Positions 1-5,315 of a stretch of DNA of 45,710 nucleotides are shown here, one piece after another (position 1 is the first letter of the stretch; each line of letters starts with the position of its first letter). The notes beneath the pieces are model-generated. The model was not told the origin of the DNA. It did no database searches and worked only from the letters and a program-made list of their open reading frames with translations. The translations under genes and the position numbers were made by a program. The stretch comes from a virus. The stretch is taken from positions 1-45,710 of IMG/VR virus record IMGVR_UViG_3300033388_001228; one strand, written 5' to 3'.

Positions 1-155
1 CCGATGTCTGTTGACGTTTTCTCCATGCTGCGCTGCAGGCCGTCCATCGATTTGTTGATTGAAGCCATGAACGTGTCGTGGCGACGGTCGATCTCTGACT
101 GTCGCTGCTTCACCACCGCAACCTCAACTCTTAGATCTTCTAAATCACCCGGCAT
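1..155 (-). CDS. Coiled-coil protein, truncated at left window edge
   Basis: Open frame read from an ATG at 155 down to the window edge; about 51 residues are visible and the C-terminus is missing. A strong Shine-Dalgarno (GGAGGAAAC) lies 6-8 bases before the ATG. The visible part is charged and heptad-like, starting MPGDLEDLRVEVAVVKQ, which predicts a coiled coil. It overlaps the 3' end of the small terminase gene by 11 bases, so the two are translationally linked. The pattern resembles the N-terminal half of XhlA-type lysis accessory proteins, where a coiled coil precedes one membrane helix, but the membrane part would be outside the window. The lysis role is inference. Confidence 0.6.
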   Translation of the reverse strand, partial: MPGDLEDLRVEVAVVKQRQSEIDRRHDTFMASINKSMDGLQRSMEKTSTDI

Positions 156-612
156 TCTTGTTTCCTCCAACAAGGTCGAAGTTGAATTCTACCTCCATAC
201 TGCCCTGAGTCTCCACCTTATCGGTGAACATTTTCTTCGTCTTACCCAGCAGCTCAAGCGCCTTGGTGGCACCTCCGGCATTGAAGTCGCTGGCGTCGCC
301 CTCAATGATGTCACCGTCTTTGGTGACCTTCACGAATGGTGACAGCTCGGTACCCATACACATATCCTTAACCTTGATCAGATCACGCAGGATATCCTCC
401 TCCTGCAGGTCAACAGCTTCGGCTGCCTTCTTGCCCTTCTTTGCCAAATAATCCTGAGCCTCCTTCTGGCCCAGAATCTTACATGCGTTCACCCGGGCAG
501 CGTTCAAGCTTCTGCACGCCGGGTATGCCCTCATGTAGCTCTCACCAATCCGGTACTGCGGGTCGCTCCTGTAGTTATCGAGGAACGCAAAGCCCTGTTT
601 AGATACTGGCAC
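145..612 (-). CDS. terS: Terminase small subunit
   Basis: About 155 residues. The N-terminal half reads as the helix-turn-helix DNA-recognition domain of the Terminase_2 (small subunit) family: an aromatic-rich start, YMRAYPACRSLNAARV, then a helix with ACKILGQKEAQDYLAKK; a KALELLGKTKKMF helix follows and the C-terminus is variable. In this family the protein binds the packaging site and hands DNA to the large subunit. I chose the GTG at 612 because it shares bases with the upstream stop (TAGTG) and has GGGA about nine bases before it; another GTG at 639 adds nine residues. TerL is not in the window and probably lies beyond the left edge. Confidence 0.75.
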   Translation of the reverse strand: MPVSKQGFAFLDNYRSDPQYRIGESYMRAYPACRSLNAARVNACKILGQKEAQDYLAKKGKKAAEAVDLQEEDILRDLIKVKDMCMGTELSPFVKVTKDGDIIEGDASDFNAGGATKALELLGKTKKMFTDKVETQGSMEVEFNFDLVGGNKNAG

Positions 613-890
613 TATTGCATTCCCGGTGGCTCTGGCCACGCTTCGGTCGGCATTACATCAATCATATTTACTATCACTTTGTCGCCCTTCTTAAATAATG
701 TCTTCTGCAGTATTGCAAGCGGATCATAGTTCCGTGGTGCTGGGAAGTTATAAGGATCCTGCGGTTGTACTGTAAGTATCGGACGCTTAGCTGATGAGTT
801 TATGGCGAAGTGTATGGCAGCCTTCAGGATAGCGTCATCGACGTCATCACCTTCAACCTCTACGTTCAATCGAACTCTAAATTTAGCCAT
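612..890 (-). CDS. Conserved-looking small phage protein, unknown function
   Basis: 92 residues with an ATG at 890. It starts MAKFRVRLNVEVEGDDVDDA, a beta strand followed by a helix (AILKAAIHFAINSSAKRP), then a proline-rich middle and a basic patch KKGDKVIVNMIDV. The fold looks like a small alpha/beta domain. The stop overlaps the GTG start of the small terminase, and the 5' end abuts the 890-1144 gene, so it belongs to the same tightly packed operon. No signal peptide or membrane segment. I do not recognise a family. Confidence 0.6.
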   Translation of the reverse strand: MAKFRVRLNVEVEGDDVDDAILKAAIHFAINSSAKRPILTVQPQDPYNFPAPRNYDPLAILQKTLFKKGDKVIVNMIDVMPTEAWPEPPGMQ

Positions 891-1144
891 TACGCGAACT
901 CCGATACCGGCCAGTCGTTAATGACATGACTCAGTTCTGGGCATTGTTTGGATTTAAGTAAGGCACGAATCTTATCCTCTTCAGCACCATCAACCATAGG
1001 CGTCAGCGAGACGAAGCCCTGACCTCGGGGGATCAGACTAGCATCTCTGAAGTTATAGATCCGACTGACCATGCGAGGGTTCACGCCCTGCTCATTGATC
1101 CAGTTGCGGAAGTGTTCATCGGTGCGTGCGATTACGTTAATCAT
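890..1144 (-). CDS. Hypothetical protein
   Basis: 84 residues, ATG at 1144. The sequence begins MINVIARTDEHFRNWINEQG and includes a short hydrophobic beta region (GQGFVSLTPMVDG), then a helical segment (EEDKIRALLKSK). No catalytic motif or metal-binding pattern is visible. It overlaps the 1137-1358 gene by 8 bases and meets the next gene at its stop, so it is expressed with the terminase operon. Function unknown. Confidence 0.6.
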   Translation of the reverse strand: MINVIARTDEHFRNWINEQGVNPRMVSRIYNFRDASLIPRGQGFVSLTPMVDGAEEDKIRALLKSKQCPELSHVINDWPVSEFA

Positions 1145-1358
1145 CAGTCACTCCCGGCTTAGGGTAGAAGGCTGACGGTGGGATAGGTGCAAGCTCATCG
1201 ATCCACGCCTTGGTGAACTTCAACCCGGACGGATTGATGACTGCCTTGGCGTTGTCGATCATGCTCGCAGCAATGATCTTGCCGGCAATGGATTTACCCT
1301 GACGCTGCAGTAGCTCGCGCTTTAATCTGAATGCTTCCATCTCTACGATGTTGCTCAT
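1137..1358 (-). CDS. Hypothetical protein
   Basis: 73 residues, ATG at 1358 overlapping the upstream stop (ATGA arrangement). Mostly helical: a basic N-terminal helix (EAFRLKRELLQRQGKSIAG) and a second helix (KIIAASMIDNAKAVI), followed by a proline-rich C-terminus. Small helical basic proteins next to terS sometimes bind DNA, but nothing here proves it. Its 3' end overlaps the next gene by 8 bases, confirming translational coupling in this minus-strand operon. Confidence 0.55.
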   Translation of the reverse strand: MSNIVEMEAFRLKRELLQRQGKSIAGKIIAASMIDNAKAVINPSGLKFTKAWIDELAPIPPSAFYPKPGVTDD

Positions 1359-1618
1359 GATGATGTAACTTCAAGCTCAGCCCTAATATCTTCTGGCTTG
1401 ATCTTGATGAACTGGCGTGACTCGATGAATGCAGCCATATCACGATCAAGCTCTTTGCTGGCAAGGCCACCAACAACGATGTATTTCGTGCCACGCTCAA
1501 TCCCTCTGAGCTTTTCCATATGGTAGCCAAAGATAAGCTGATGCCATGGAATACACAGCTCGTTAGCCAGTGACAGAACGTGCCGGTAAGAATCTGTTAT
1601 TACAATCACATATTTCAT
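1355..1618 (-). CDS. Small alpha/beta protein, unknown function
   Basis: 87 residues from the ATG at 1618. This start is chosen because the conserved leader ACTACCACCGAGGAAG lies just upstream (1638 to 1623) and supplies the Shine-Dalgarno; the open frame continues further upstream but without a ribosome site. The protein alternates strands and helices: MKYVIVITDSYRHVLSLANE, then a TKYIVVGG strand-turn. It looks like a small Rossmann-like fold without a recognisable P-loop. It shares the start-associated element with the plus-strand cassettes although it is on the other strand. Confidence 0.6.
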   Translation of the reverse strand: MKYVIVITDSYRHVLSLANELCIPWHQLIFGYHMEKLRGIERGTKYIVVGGLASKELDRDMAAFIESRQFIKIKPEDIRAELEVTSS

Positions 1619-1621
1619 AAA

Positions 1622-1641
1622 TCTTCCTCGGTGGTAGTGGT
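1622..1641 (-). promoter_or_regulatory. Start-associated leader element (copy on minus strand)
   Basis: On the minus strand this reads AACCACTACCACCGAGGAAG, ending six bases before the ATG at 1618. It is the same ACTACCACC-GAGGA element found before the cassette genes at 3505, 4223 and 5044. It provides the ribosome binding site. No flanking hairpin is obvious here. Confidence 0.6.
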
Positions 1642-1886
1642 TAATCGTAGTTTTCCTGATCGTTACTCTGTGACCCGGGGCCATACTGAGGCGCCTTCTG
1701 TTGTCGTGAAGGAGTAAGCGCACGACCCTCTCGGCGGGCCAACGTCTGCTTAATCTTCTTAGCGACGCTACCAGCAGATGCTAATACGCCAGCGCCCGGG
1801 GTTTTGCCCATGGGTATCGGCCCTTCTGACTTGCGACGAGCCTTAGCTTCTGTCTTCGTCTCGCCATAAATATTCTTTGCCGCCAT
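1641..1886 (-). CDS. Basic small protein, unknown function
   Basis: 81 residues from the second of two in-frame ATGs (1886); the first at 1892 touches the Shine-Dalgarno GAGGGA, whereas 1886 has the normal seven-base gap. The protein is rich in Lys, Arg, Gly and Ala (MAAKNIYGETKTEAKARRKS) with a central helix AKKIKQTLARREGRAL and a Gln/Ser-rich tail, so it is probably disordered and nucleic-acid binding. A candidate sigma70 promoter lies directly upstream at 1925-1953, suggesting that the left-most minus genes have their own transcription start. Confidence 0.55.
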   Translation of the reverse strand: MAAKNIYGETKTEAKARRKSEGPIPMGKTPGAGVLASAGSVAKKIKQTLARREGRALTPSRQQKAPQYGPGSQSNDQENYD

Positions 1887-1924
1887 AGTCATTCCCTCAA
1901 GTGGTTGGGATCTCCTCTGCTCTG

Positions 1925-1953
1925 AGTGTAGCTGATTCCCGCAGATTGCTCAA
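1925..1953 (-). promoter_or_regulatory. Candidate sigma70 promoter for the terS-side genes
   Basis: On the minus strand TTGAGC (1953-1948), a 17-base spacer, then TACACT (1930-1925). Each hexamer matches consensus at four of six positions. It lies in the small gap upstream of the gene starting at 1886 and would drive the genes leading to the small terminase. Moderate support only. Confidence 0.35.
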
Positions 1954-1957
1954 AAGC

Positions 1958-2149
1958 CTAGAACTTGCGGGTGTTGTATACCCGTCTCATCTTGTTGATG
2001 AATCTAGCCAGCTGGTTGGCGTCGGCTTCCGTCAGCCATTTATCAGTATCAAACATTACCCTGATTGGCTCGTTCTCATCATCGACATCAAGCTCGATGG
2101 TTACTTCTGTGTTTGAGTCTTTCAGGTAGATGACGTCGGTTATGTTCAT
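1958..2149 (-). CDS. Hypothetical acidic small protein
   Basis: 63 residues, ATG at 2149, overlapping the upstream gene by four bases (ATGA). The N-terminal half is strand-rich and acidic (MNITDVIYLKDSNTEVTIEL), followed by a helix containing TEADANQLARFINKMRRVY. Size and layout resemble many small phage proteins that pair a beta sheet with one helix. No conserved catalytic or metal-binding residues are visible. Function unknown. Confidence 0.55.
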   Translation of the reverse strand: MNITDVIYLKDSNTEVTIELDVDDENEPIRVMFDTDKWLTEADANQLARFINKMRRVYNTRKF

Positions 2150-2553
2150 GACTTGCGCTCCTTGTTGTATCCACGAATCAGGCGCTCGATCAGGCTGGTC
2201 TGCTCATCATTCATGATGACGTAAACTGGGTAACGACGATGACTGTCAGCCAAAAGCTCTCGCTTATACACCTCGTGCATGACGACGGCTTCTGCTGCTA
2301 ACGCCTCTCCACCAAGATAGCTCGACGGAGCATCTTCTCTGACGGCCATCGAGATCACATCCATCCCCGCATCAACGTCCTGCCGGGTGCCGTCATAACT
2401 TCCGCCGATAAATAAAGTTTTCGTGTAGCTCTTTATGTATTGCTCAAACATGATAAGCAGACCGCTACAGTCCAGATCCTTACAGAAGTCTTGGTGCTTG
2501 TCGGGGTTTTCTTCTCCGCAAACTCTGCAGACCATGCCGTCATAATTTTGCAT
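2146..2553 (-). CDS. Protein with N-terminal Cys cluster, unknown function
   Basis: 135 residues, ATG at 2553. The first 30 residues contain CRVCGEENPDKHQDFC and a following LDC, a pattern consistent with a small zinc-binding knuckle (CxxC, then Cys/His). The rest is helical: EQYIKSYTKTLFIGG, then EALAAEAVVMHEVYKRELLA. The gene shares one base with the upstream 2553-2927 gene and overlaps the downstream gene by four bases. Zinc binding is inferred from spacing alone; function unknown. Confidence 0.6.
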   Translation of the reverse strand: MQNYDGMVCRVCGEENPDKHQDFCKDLDCSGLLIMFEQYIKSYTKTLFIGGSYDGTRQDVDAGMDVISMAVREDAPSSYLGGEALAAEAVVMHEVYKRELLADSHRRYPVYVIMNDEQTSLIERLIRGYNKERKS

Positions 2554-2927
2554 TAGGCTTTCTTCTCCTTGCTATGCTCTGCAGCGTAGTCCTTCACCAG
2601 CTCACGCATGTCATCACGAGGACTCATACAGTAGCCCAGCTCATTCAGTGAAAAGTACAGATCACCACAGCTCTCACACATCCAGTCTGACGCTATCGGG
2701 ATCTCGCCGTCTTCACCGTAAATCCTTTCCTCGATGTCGCCATCAGGAATGCGTGCGCGCCCATGTTCAATACACAGCGAGCCGAGATCAATCAGCTCTT
2801 TGCATGAGCAGCATCGCTGTCTTCGCTTAGTTTCTAATGGCTTGAAGTCATCACTCACATGCCCAGACCACATCCAGTCACCCGGGTCAGGGTACCAGTC
2901 ACTATCACACTCACACATCAGGCCCAT
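2553..2927 (-). CDS. Cys-rich zinc-binding phage protein
   Basis: 124 residues, ATG at 2927 with a clear GAGGAGATC ribosome site. Cysteines occur as C-x-C near the N-terminus, RCCSCKELI in the middle and CESCGDLYFSLNELGYC towards the C-terminus, implying two treble-clef-like zinc sites. This arrangement (an acidic N-terminus, then CCxC, Gly-rich strands and a CxxC) is typical of a small phage family without known biochemical role. It forms an overlapping pair with the 2146-2553 gene. Confidence 0.65.
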   Translation of the reverse strand: MGLMCECDSDWYPDPGDWMWSGHVSDDFKPLETKRRQRCCSCKELIDLGSLCIEHGRARIPDGDIEERIYGEDGEIPIASDWMCESCGDLYFSLNELGYCMSPRDDMRELVKDYAAEHSKEKKA

Positions 2928-2948
2928 ATTGATCTCCTCATTTCGGCG

Positions 2949-3191
2949 CTATAACTTAATCGCCTTCATCTCTTTCACATGGCTCAAGCAATTCTTGCAG
3001 GTTATTCCGCCACGATTAACTTCCTTAAATCTGTAGACCGCGTCTGGATTACGCGCCCCTTCATCAACAAATTCACCAGTACACAATAGACATAAATCTC
3101 CCGAAGCATGTGTTATCACGTGCCAACACTGCTCATCAGGAGGGACATCAAAGCCGTCTTCGTTTACCAGTTGTTTTGTTAGTGTTGTCAT
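2949..3191 (-). CDS. Cys-rich small protein, first gene of leftward operon
   Basis: 80 residues, ATG at 3191. Contains a CLLC pair and a CKNC pair separated by about 33 residues, so a zinc ribbon is likely. It is the first gene after the leftward promoter at 3288-3316. The transcript begins about 90 bases upstream and has an 8-bp inverted repeat closing a folded leader, followed by a CCACCAACAACGAGAG ribosome site that is a loose variant of the start-associated element. Function unknown. Confidence 0.6.
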   Translation of the reverse strand: MTTLTKQLVNEDGFDVPPDEQCWHVITHASGDLCLLCTGEFVDEGARNPDAVYRFKEVNRGGITCKNCLSHVKEMKAIKL

Positions 3192-3214
3192 TAAGTCTCT
3201 CGTTGTTGGTGGAA

Positions 3215-3278
3215 GCTGGCTGGTTTCCAGTTCTTTCTGGCAAAGCCCTTGGCCTAAGTTTTTTCTCCATCAGCCAGC
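3215..3278 (-). ncRNA. Structured leader closed by 8-bp inverted repeat
   Basis: On the minus transcript GCTGGCTG (3278-3271) pairs perfectly with CAGCCAGC (3222-3215). Inside lies another hairpin, CCAG-AAAGAA-CTGG, and a partial GGC/GCC stem. The fold ends just before the CCACC-containing ribosome site of the gene starting at 3191. A core-like CTGATGG is present at the 5' side, but it lacks the partner bases of a hammerhead. Probably a cis-acting leader; function unknown. Confidence 0.4.
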
Positions 3279-3287
3279 CCCTATTAC

Positions 3288-3316
3288 AGTATATGGCAGT
3301 CTTTCTGGTAACTCAA
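3288..3316 (-). promoter_or_regulatory. Leftward sigma70 promoter
   Basis: On the minus strand TTGAGT (3316-3311), a 17-base spacer and TATACT (3293-3288). Its -35 hexamer overlaps the left arm of the inverted repeat at 3313-3326. It drives the leftward genes from 3191 down. It is arranged back to back with the rightward promoter at 3323-3351. Confidence 0.65.
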
Positions 3317-3326
3317 CAGTTGTTGA
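3313..3326. promoter_or_regulatory. Operator-like inverted repeat between divergent promoters
   Basis: TCAACA-GT-TGTTGA: perfect 6-bp arms around two bases. It covers the -35 hexamers of both divergent promoters, so one bound dimer could silence both. The same arms occur at 11203 and 13451, also at promoters. The likely ligand is the Cro/YdaS-like protein at 13177-13419 (inference). Confidence 0.55.
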
Positions 3327-3351
3327 CATAATAGTTAATCGTTGCTATATT
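3323..3351 (+). promoter_or_regulatory. Rightward sigma70 promoter
   Basis: TTGACA (3323-3328), 17-base spacer, TATATT (3346-3351): a near-consensus sigma70 promoter. Predicted start is near 3358, giving a leader of about 145 bases before the first cassette gene at 3505. That leader contains the hammerhead ribozyme. Confidence 0.75.
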
Positions 3352-3435
3352 CAGTGTGTATTAGAAATAAGCTGCACGGCACAGGATAATGTCGGGTTGA
3401 GGAGAAGCCGGACAGTAGACCGGAAACGAATCAAC

Positions 3436-3487
3436 AAGTCTGCAACATAGCAGTTGCACTGATGAGGCCTGACGCTGGCCGAAACTA
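3436..3487 (+). ncRNA. Type III hammerhead ribozyme candidate
   Basis: All conserved hammerhead parts are present in order. Stem III 5' strand AGT (3437-3439), cleavage triplet GTC (3438-3440), stem I TGCAAC-ATAGCA-GTTGCA (3441-3458), core CTGATGA (3459-3465), stem II GGCC-TGACGCT-GGCC (3466-3480), core GAAA (3481-3484), stem III 3' strand ACT (3484-3486). Cleavage is predicted between 3440 and 3441. Position 10.1-11.1 is G-C as expected. Stem III is only three pairs, so activity might need flanking tertiary contacts or dimers. The ribozyme lies in the 5' leader of the cassette operon; cleavage would leave a 5' hairpin 64 bases before the first ATG. Confidence 0.75.
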
Positions 3488-3504
3488 CCACCGAGGATCT
3501 AACC
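3473..3504 (+). promoter_or_regulatory. Start-associated leader element, copy 1 (fused to hammerhead)
   Basis: CGCTGG at 3473, then ACTACCACC at 3484-3492 followed by GAGGA and an ATG at 3505. The first bases double as the 3' side of hammerhead stem II and its GAAA core, so this copy is built into the ribozyme. The start lies 21 bases after the first A of ACTACC. Confidence 0.65.
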
Positions 3505-3675
3505 ATGAAGCAGCATAACAACCTGAGTCTGTCTGACGTCCTGATCGCTATTGCGCTGGCGCCAGTATCCAATAAGCACAACCCTTCGGCAGCGGCTCTG
3601 TCCGTCACTCCCAAGGGTCAGCACTTAGTTAACCACTACATTGGCGGCTACCACTTCTTCACGGTCGCCAGTTAG
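3505..3675 (+). CDS. Small cassette protein, unknown function
   Basis: 56 residues, ATG at 3505 preceded by ACCGAGGATCTAACC. Translation begins MKQHNNLSLSDVLIAIALAP and continues into a His/Asn-rich C-terminus with two closely spaced aromatic patches (IGGYHFFTVAS). It is the first gene behind the hammerhead-containing leader, so its ribosome site is brought near a new 5' end if the ribozyme cuts. Too short for a family assignment; the strong ribosome site and position make it likely real. Confidence 0.55.
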   Translation: MKQHNNLSLSDVLIAIALAPVSNKHNPSAAALSVTPKGQHLVNHYIGGYHFFTVAS

Positions 3676-3718
3676 CATCACTTAGTTAGTGACCACTAAC
3701 CAATATAAGGAAACGATT

Positions 3719-3955
3719 ATGAGAAACGCGATACACATACAGGCCATAGAGGCCAACGATTCTTACTCTGGCAAACCTGAAGCGGTCTTGAGGATCTACC
3801 ACGCTCATCACCATAACGCAGTAGAGGTTCACCACTCATTCAGTAACGCGGCCATTGGCTGCATCTCTGGGTGGGTTGAGGAGGGTTACGTTGTCCTCTC
3901 TGATGAAGAGAACGTAAAGGAAGATCTTAGCCGCAGGATCGTAGCTGCAGCTTAG
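3719..3955 (+). CDS. Small His-rich protein, unknown function
   Basis: 78 residues from the ATG at 3719, chosen over an upstream in-frame ATG at 3689 because AAGGAAACG sits just before it. Sequence begins MRNAIHIQAIEANDSYSGKP and contains a His-rich stretch, YHAHHHNAVEVHH, that could bind metal. The C-terminal half is acidic and helical. It follows the 3505 gene by 43 bases in the same direction. Unknown function. Confidence 0.55.
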   Translation: MRNAIHIQAIEANDSYSGKPEAVLRIYHAHHHNAVEVHHSFSNAAIGCISGWVEEGYVVLSDEENVKEDLSRRIVAAA

Positions 3956-3960
3956 TGGCT

Positions 3961-4024
3961 CAAGTGAAGTGTCTGGCTCCCCGGGCGCTTTGCTGGACTT
4001 ACTACCACCGGCAGGAGAAACATC
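3961..4024 (+). promoter_or_regulatory. Structured start-associated leader, copy 2
   Basis: CAAGTG (3961-3966) abuts a 10-bp hairpin (AAGTGTCTGG, loop CTCC, CCGGGCGCTT; 3967-3990), then TGCTGGACTT, ACTACCACC (4001-4009) and GCAGGAGAAAC before the ATG at 4025. Arm sequences differ from the other copies while pairing is kept, so RNA structure appears selected. Confidence 0.65.
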
Positions 4025-4159
4025 ATGAAAGAAACAATCGATCTTACACCTACCAAAGAAGGCTACATTCACATGCTGACTGTGATCATTGAAAGCAGCA
4101 CCAAGCCCAGTGATATTAAGTGGGCCAAGAATGAGCTGTTCAAGTTAGCACGCGGTTGA
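4025..4159 (+). CDS. Small helical phage protein
   Basis: 44 residues, ATG at 4025 behind the structured leader with GCAGGAGAAAC. Sequence begins MKETIDLTPTKEGYIHMLTV and ends KWAKNELFKLARG. This layout, a tyrosine helix followed by IIESSTKPSDIKWAKNEL, matches a widespread small phage family that lies in early cassettes and has no known biochemical role. The stop at 4157-4159 is followed directly by the next structured leader. Confidence 0.65.
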   Translation: MKETIDLTPTKEGYIHMLTVIIESSTKPSDIKWAKNELFKLARG

Positions 4160-4160
4160 T

Positions 4161-4222
4161 CAAGTCGAGGCTATCCATCTGGGTGGCCTCTGCTGGATTT
4201 ACTACCACTGAGGAGATCTGCC
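4161..4222 (+). promoter_or_regulatory. Structured start-associated leader, copy 3
   Basis: CAAGTC (4161-4166) abuts a 10-bp hairpin (GAGGCTATCC, loop ATCT, GGGTGGCCTC; 4167-4190), then TGCTGGATTT, ACTACCACT (4201-4209) and GAGGAGATC before the ATG at 4223. CAAGTC directly before the hairpin is the same hexamer that carries the hammerhead cleavage triplet in copy 1. Confidence 0.65.
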
Positions 4223-4414
4223 ATGCCTGCATTATGTGACAAGTGCCGAAACGAGGATCTGTCTGTTTGGGATACCCATCGGGTGGCTGAACTTACGACA
4301 GACTTTTTCGGCAAACCAATAAAGATAGTCAAGTATCTCTGCAATGAGTGTCTTGGCCATGGTGAAAACATTCACACGAACAACTACCACAAGGAGAAAC
4401 ATCATGCCGCATGA
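4223..4414 (+). CDS. Zinc-ribbon-like small protein
   Basis: 63 residues. Two CxxC knuckles, CDKC at residues 5-8 and CNEC near residue 40, are separated by about 31 residues, as in a zinc ribbon. The C-terminus is His/Asn/Lys-rich. Expressed from leader copy 3. Its 3' coding end contains another ACTACCAC copy (4383-4390) which serves as leader for the overlapping next gene at 4404. Probably a nucleic-acid or protein-binding zinc domain; exact role unknown. Confidence 0.6.
   Translation: MPALCDKCRNEDLSVWDTHRVAELTTDFFGKPIKIVKYLCNECLGHGENIHTNNYHKEKHHAA
4383..4403 (+). promoter_or_regulatory. Start-associated leader element, coding-embedded copy
   Basis: ACTACCAC at 4383-4390 then AAGGAGAAACATC and ATG 4404. 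The element lies inside the end of the previous gene, yet keeps the 21-base distance to the start seen in copies 1 and 4. Confidence 0.55.
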
Positions 4415-4607
4415 ATTTGATGACTACACAGCTGTCGGGATCTGCGAAGGGTTCGTTGAGTCTGATAGCGAAGAGCAGGTTATCGCTGCTTGGCAATACC
4501 TGATCGACAAGGGTTTGTGCTGGCAGCTTCAGGGCTGGTTCGGCAGAGCAGCTGAGTCGCTCATCGAGCAGGGCGTCTGTCACCACAAAGAGGAGAAGGT
4601 GTCGTGA
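4404..4607 (+). CDS. Conserved small phage protein (WQLQGWFGR type)
   Basis: 67 residues from the ATG at 4404, chosen because AAGGAGAAACATC precedes it; it overlaps the previous gene by 11 bases. The core, AAWQYLIDKGLCWQLQGWFG, followed by RAAESLIEQGVC, is a well conserved small helical family in phages of Gram-negative bacteria, with no known function. The stop overlaps the GTG start of the next gene (GTGA). Confidence 0.7.
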   Translation: MPHEFDDYTAVGICEGFVESDSEEQVIAAWQYLIDKGLCWQLQGWFGRAAESLIEQGVCHHKEEKVS

Positions 4608-4774
4608 GCGTGATCATCAACCAGCCTGAACTCAAAGAGGACTGGCAAACCAGAGTGCGCGGCAAACTCAAGGATGAGTACGATATCTACGTGAGCCTTT
4701 GTGATGATGGCGATGGCCACGATATCGATACCGGGCTACCACTTAAAACTTTCGACGAATGGCTTAATAGCTGA
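4604..4774 (+). CDS. Small acidic protein with GTG start
   Basis: 56 residues starting with GTG at 4604 that overlaps the upstream TGA; the ribosome site is the AGGAGAAG in the end of the previous gene. It reads (M)SVIINQPELKEDWQTRV, then a strongly acidic middle (SLCDDGDGHDIDTG) and a C-terminal LKTFDEWLNS motif. Such FDEWL endings recur in small phage proteins placed beside the preceding family. Translational coupling supports it as a real gene. Confidence 0.55.
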   Translation: MSVIINQPELKEDWQTRVRGKLKDEYDIYVSLCDDGDGHDIDTGLPLKTFDEWLNS

Positions 4775-4783
4775 GGAGAATGT

Positions 4784-4981
4784 ATGGCAGTAAAAATTAT
4801 CAAGATCCTTTCCTGCAGTGGGTGTCCACATAAACAAGAGATTGGACACCTCTGCCTGAAGGGGCCGAACGTATACGAGGTTGATCACTACTTCTGTGGT
4901 CTTACCGTCGAGTCTTTCGAGCTAACGAACATTCGGGTCTTGCCTGACTGGTGTCCTCTCGAAGACTACAACTCAAAGTAA
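4784..4981 (+). CDS. Cys-containing small phage protein
   Basis: 65 residues, ATG at 4784 preceded by GAGGAGAATGT. Residues 11-14 are CSGC followed by PH, then single cysteines at LCLKG and YFCGL and a final PDWCPLEDY. Four to five cysteines with a terminal WCPL motif match a common small phage zinc-type protein of unknown role. Expressed within the rightward cassette row; the next leader with a hairpin begins directly after its stop. Confidence 0.6.
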   Translation: MAVKIIKILSCSGCPHKQEIGHLCLKGPNVYEVDHYFCGLTVESFELTNIRVLPDWCPLEDYNSK

Positions 4982-4983
4982 AT

Positions 4984-5043
4984 CAAATCGTGGCTCTTCA
5001 AGGAGGGGCCACCGTTGGATTAACTACCACCGAGGAGGATGTT
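4984..5043 (+). promoter_or_regulatory. Structured start-associated leader, copy 4
   Basis: CAAATC (4984-4989) abuts a 9-bp hairpin (GTGGCTCTT, loop CAAGG, AGGGGCCAC; 4990-5012), then CGTTGGATTA, ACTACCACC from 5023 and GAGGAGGAT before ATG 5044. Same order and spacing as copies 2 and 3, with different arm sequences. Confidence 0.65.
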
Positions 5044-5313
5044 ATGTCCTACCCATATCGATGCAGCAAACCCGGCTGCCGTAAGCGTATCGCTCTCAAG
5101 CAAAAAATTGAGCAGTACGTTGACGGCAAAAATTGTCCGGCGTGTGGGAAAGACTCCCTGAAGCTGGACACCAACAAACGTCGTGAGGGCCGTCGCATGA
5201 GATGTTCGTGTGACGGTTATCACTTCCCGCACCGCAAAGGATCTTTGTGGTGCATCCATTCAACCATAGTGCCAACCGATGACGATCATCGGAACCGCGA
5301 CGTAAGGAGGTAA
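5044..5313 (+). CDS. Zinc-finger phage protein
   Basis: 89 residues from the ATG at 5044, selected because the ACCGAGGAGGAT ribosome site immediately precedes it. Contains CSKPGC near the N-terminus, CPACGKDSL near residue 38 and a C-x-C (RCSCDGYHFPHRKGS) near residue 55 with a final WC. The C-x-CDGYxFPHRKGS ending is characteristic of a phage zinc-ribbon family placed among early genes. Zinc would fold the domain; DNA or protein binding is likely but not shown. Confidence 0.65.
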   Translation: MSYPYRCSKPGCRKRIALKQKIEQYVDGKNCPACGKDSLKLDTNKRREGRRMRCSCDGYHFPHRKGSLWCIHSTIVPTDDDHRNRDVRR

Positions 5314-5315
5314 CC

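Noticed and set aside
3961-5040. Calling the three cassette leaders true hammerheads
   Set aside because: They lack CTGATGA and the GAAA core with stem II; kept as a related unexplained element.
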